The notes under the pieces were generated by a model, which searched no databases, was not told the origin of the DNA, and worked only from the letters and a program-made list of their open reading frames with translations. The position numbers were made by a program, and so were the translations under genes. Positions 62,578-64,000 of a DNA stretch of 64,000 nt are shown here, in pieces. The stretch's first letter is position 1; the number at the start of each line of letters is the position of its first letter. Source of the stretch: Nannochloropsis oceanica (lineage: Eukaryota; Sar; Eustigmatophyceae; Eustigmatales; Monodopsidaceae); the NCBI GenBank assembly GCA_004519485.1, contig CP038110.1:434001-498000 (forward strand), in the 5' to 3' direction.

Positions 62578-64000
62578 GTCAGCAACAGAAGCATTCTGCC
62601 TCAGCACCGCTAAGCCCTTCGAGTTGTGTGAGTGTGATAAGTATGGTGGGCTCCCTACCTCCCCAGCAGGAGGACCCGGAGGTAGAGGGAAAAGGAGGGA
62701 AGGAGGAAGGAGAAGGAGGAGGAGGAAAAGGAGGGCCGAGCACACTTTCGCCCACACGCAGAGGGAGGAGGATCGACGAGATGTACGAAGAGGGGGAGGA
62801 CGAGGAGGACGAGGAGGACGAGGAGGAGGGCATTTCTCTCTACCACCCTGAAGCCCTCCCTTCCCCTTGCCGTCACGACCTCACCGAGGAGGAACGCCTC
62901 TTCCACTCTTCTCTCCCTCCTTCCCTTCCTCCTTCCCGCCTTGTCCCCGATGGGAGCATCAAGGGCCTTCAGCAGCAAGTGGCTTTTCTATACACCCACC
63001 TCCACGCCCTCGTCGAGAATGAGGAAGAGCTGTCTGTCCTACATCAAACCTTGACACATAAAATAAGGCAAGTGCAACGGGCGCGCCTTGACGAAAGCGA
63101 GATGATGGTGGAAGGAATGAGCAAGGCGGAAAGGGAATATGCGAGGTTGGGGAGGCTGAAGGAGAAGCTAAGAAGAAGGGTATTGGTGATGAGGAGGGAG
63201 GGGGGGGAGATAGCGAGGGAGGAAGAAGAGAGGGATGAGCTGAGAAGGAGAAGGGCGGTGGTGGTGGAGGAGGGAGGGAGGGAGGAAGGGAGGAGAAGGG
63301 AGGCAGAAGCGCGGGGGAGGATGTTAAGGAGGAGGATTGAGGGAGCGAGGGAGGAAGTAAGGGAGGGCAAGGCGTGGGCGGAGGGGGACGAAGAGCTAGC
63401 AAATGCTGAGGTGACGTGGCGAGGCCTGAAAAGGGCGGATGAGTACCGAAGAGGGCTGGTGGGTCGACGCTATTATAAACTGAATCGGCTGGTGCGAGAG
63501 CGAGTGTTTGGTAGGGAGGGATGGAGGGGGGAGGTGGTGGCGCGGAAGGAGAGGAAGGGGAGGGTGAAGAGCTTTGGAGTGAGGCTGCGGAAAGTGATGG
63601 CGTTGGAGGGGTTGTGGAGGTGGAGGAAGAGGGCAAGGGAGGGGAGGAGGGCTGCGATTGTGGCTGAGAGGCATTTGCAGAGTGTGCAGCGGAGGGTGAT
63701 AGCTTTGTGGGTGCGGGAGGTAGGGAGGGAGAAGGGGAAGAGAAGGTTGAGGGCTGGGAGACTATTGAGGGTGATTAGAGGGGGTTTAAAGAGGTGGAGG
63801 GAGTGGGCATGTGAGAGGAGGAAGGAGAGGGAGGAGGGGAGGGAGAGAGAGACACGGCGGCTGATAAAGAGATGCTTGAGGACATGGGTGGCGGTGATGG
63901 AGAGAAGGGAGTACGGGAAGAAGTTGAATGAATGTTTTTGGTCCTCTGGAGGGAGAGAGGGAGGGAGGGAGGGAGGGAGGGAAGGATGGAGGTTTCATTC
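59940..64000 (+). CDS. Large LRR, coiled-coil and Sfi1-like-repeat protein, 3' partial
   Basis: From ATG 59940 one frame stays open to the window edge: 1353 codons plus two bases, with no stop. Residues 1-275 are Ser/Thr/Pro/Ala rich. About 280-380 form an SDS22-type leucine-rich block: ITTVYLSDNDISSCRGLEQF, LSSLSLSNNLLSRLEDL, LASLLLTGNPLVENEPCYRL, and the cap LGLLPRLRVLDKEEVTAAER. Coiled coils lie at about 484-550 and 1007-1153 (for example QQVAFLYTHLHALVENEEEL). From about 1207 a Trp-spaced helical array begins (LWRWRKRA, RVIALWVREV, LKRWREWA, LRTWVAVM), like Sfi1 centrin-binding repeats. Between them are Gly/Glu/Arg runs and a 14-CAG poly-Gln (62535-62576). A basal-body, centrosome or spindle-pole role is inferred. 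A 207-nt stop-free segment (60493-60699, GTAAGC...CCGCAG) may be an optional intron. Long minus-strand frames here are shadows. Confidence 0.82.
60493..60699 (+). other. Possible in-frame optional intron (exitron-like) of the LRR/Sfi1 gene
   Basis: Bounded by GTAAGC and CTCTATCCCGCAG, 207 nt, divisible by three and without a stop. Retained, it adds 69 residues, many of them Pro/Arg; removed, the frame is kept. Composition alone does not decide. Confidence 0.45.
62535..62576 (+). repeat. (CAG)14 repeat coding poly-Gln
   Basis: Fourteen pure CAG codons in the frame of the LRR/Sfi1 protein, flanked by further Gln/His codons. Their phase supports the plus-strand reading. Confidence 0.95.

Noticed and set aside
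61780-63636. Two long minus-strand open frames (61780-62757 and 62959-63636), Ser/Pro/Leu rich
   Set aside because: They are complements of GGA/GAG-rich codons of the plus-strand LRR/Sfi1 frame, which has recognisable domains on both sides.
1-64000. Search for retroelements, integrases, transposases or viral genes
   Set aside because: No reverse transcriptase, integrase, transposase or capsid motif and no long terminal repeats seen by eye; only microsatellites and local duplications.

Overview
The window is nuclear DNA from a eukaryotic alga. Gene density is high and introns are few and short (GT-AG, about 90-520 bp). Coding regions are rich in Ser, Gly, Glu and Gln runs, and (TCCC)n/(GGGA)n and trinucleotide repeats are frequent. 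Several predicted proteins start with a signal peptide followed by an AF/GF-L-A-P-like motif, the bipartite plastid signal of algae with secondary red plastids. A UDP-glucose pyrophosphorylase-phosphoglucomutase fusion, a DHFR-TS fusion and a K+-type V-PPase fit a photosynthetic stramenopile. A eustigmatophyte such as Nannochloropsis/Microchloropsis is my best guess, by inference and not by search.

Layout: 1-5614 is the 3' two thirds of a Piezo mechanosensitive channel (+). 6411-7727 is a TspO/MBR-like membrane protein with an exact internal duplication (+). 9147-11276 is a Cys/His-rich protein (-). 12441-15809 encodes an F-box/MATH/USP7-Ubl/ZZ protein interrupted by one in-frame TGA (-). 16422-19811 is the acyltransferase PDAT (+). 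20695-22785 is dynactin p62 (+). 23314-26854 is the UGPase-PGM fusion (-). 28052-30157 (-) and 30679-31401 (+) are a head-to-head pair, DHFR-TS and dTMP kinase. 32296-34605 is a V-PPase (-). 35989-37560 is an RHL1-like topoisomerase VI accessory protein (-). 38575-39559 is a small plastid-targeted protein, possibly a ribosomal one (+). 40942-42923 is serine palmitoyltransferase LCB2 (-). 43303-44976 is an E2/E3BP-like PDH subunit lacking the catalytic His (-). 45382-48746 is MSH4 (+). 49339-52407 is an Hsp70-like ATPase without a substrate-binding domain (-). 52872-54158 is LSM4 (+). 54471-55399 is a plastid DUF3119-like protein (+). 55817-59479 is WDR75/Utp17 (-). 59940 to the window end is a large LRR/coiled-coil/Sfi1-like protein, open to the edge (+).

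Functional themes are dTMP-to-dTDP synthesis from one shared promoter, storage carbon and lipid metabolism (UGP-PGM, PDAT, LCB2, PDH), and nuclear functions (MSH4, RHL1, LSM4, WDR75). I saw no tRNA, rRNA, CRISPR array, viral element or obvious transposon. The least expected items are the USP7-like scaffold that carries an F-box instead of a protease, the Hsp70 ATPase without a peptide-binding domain, and the unbroken 4-kb LRR/Sfi1 frame.
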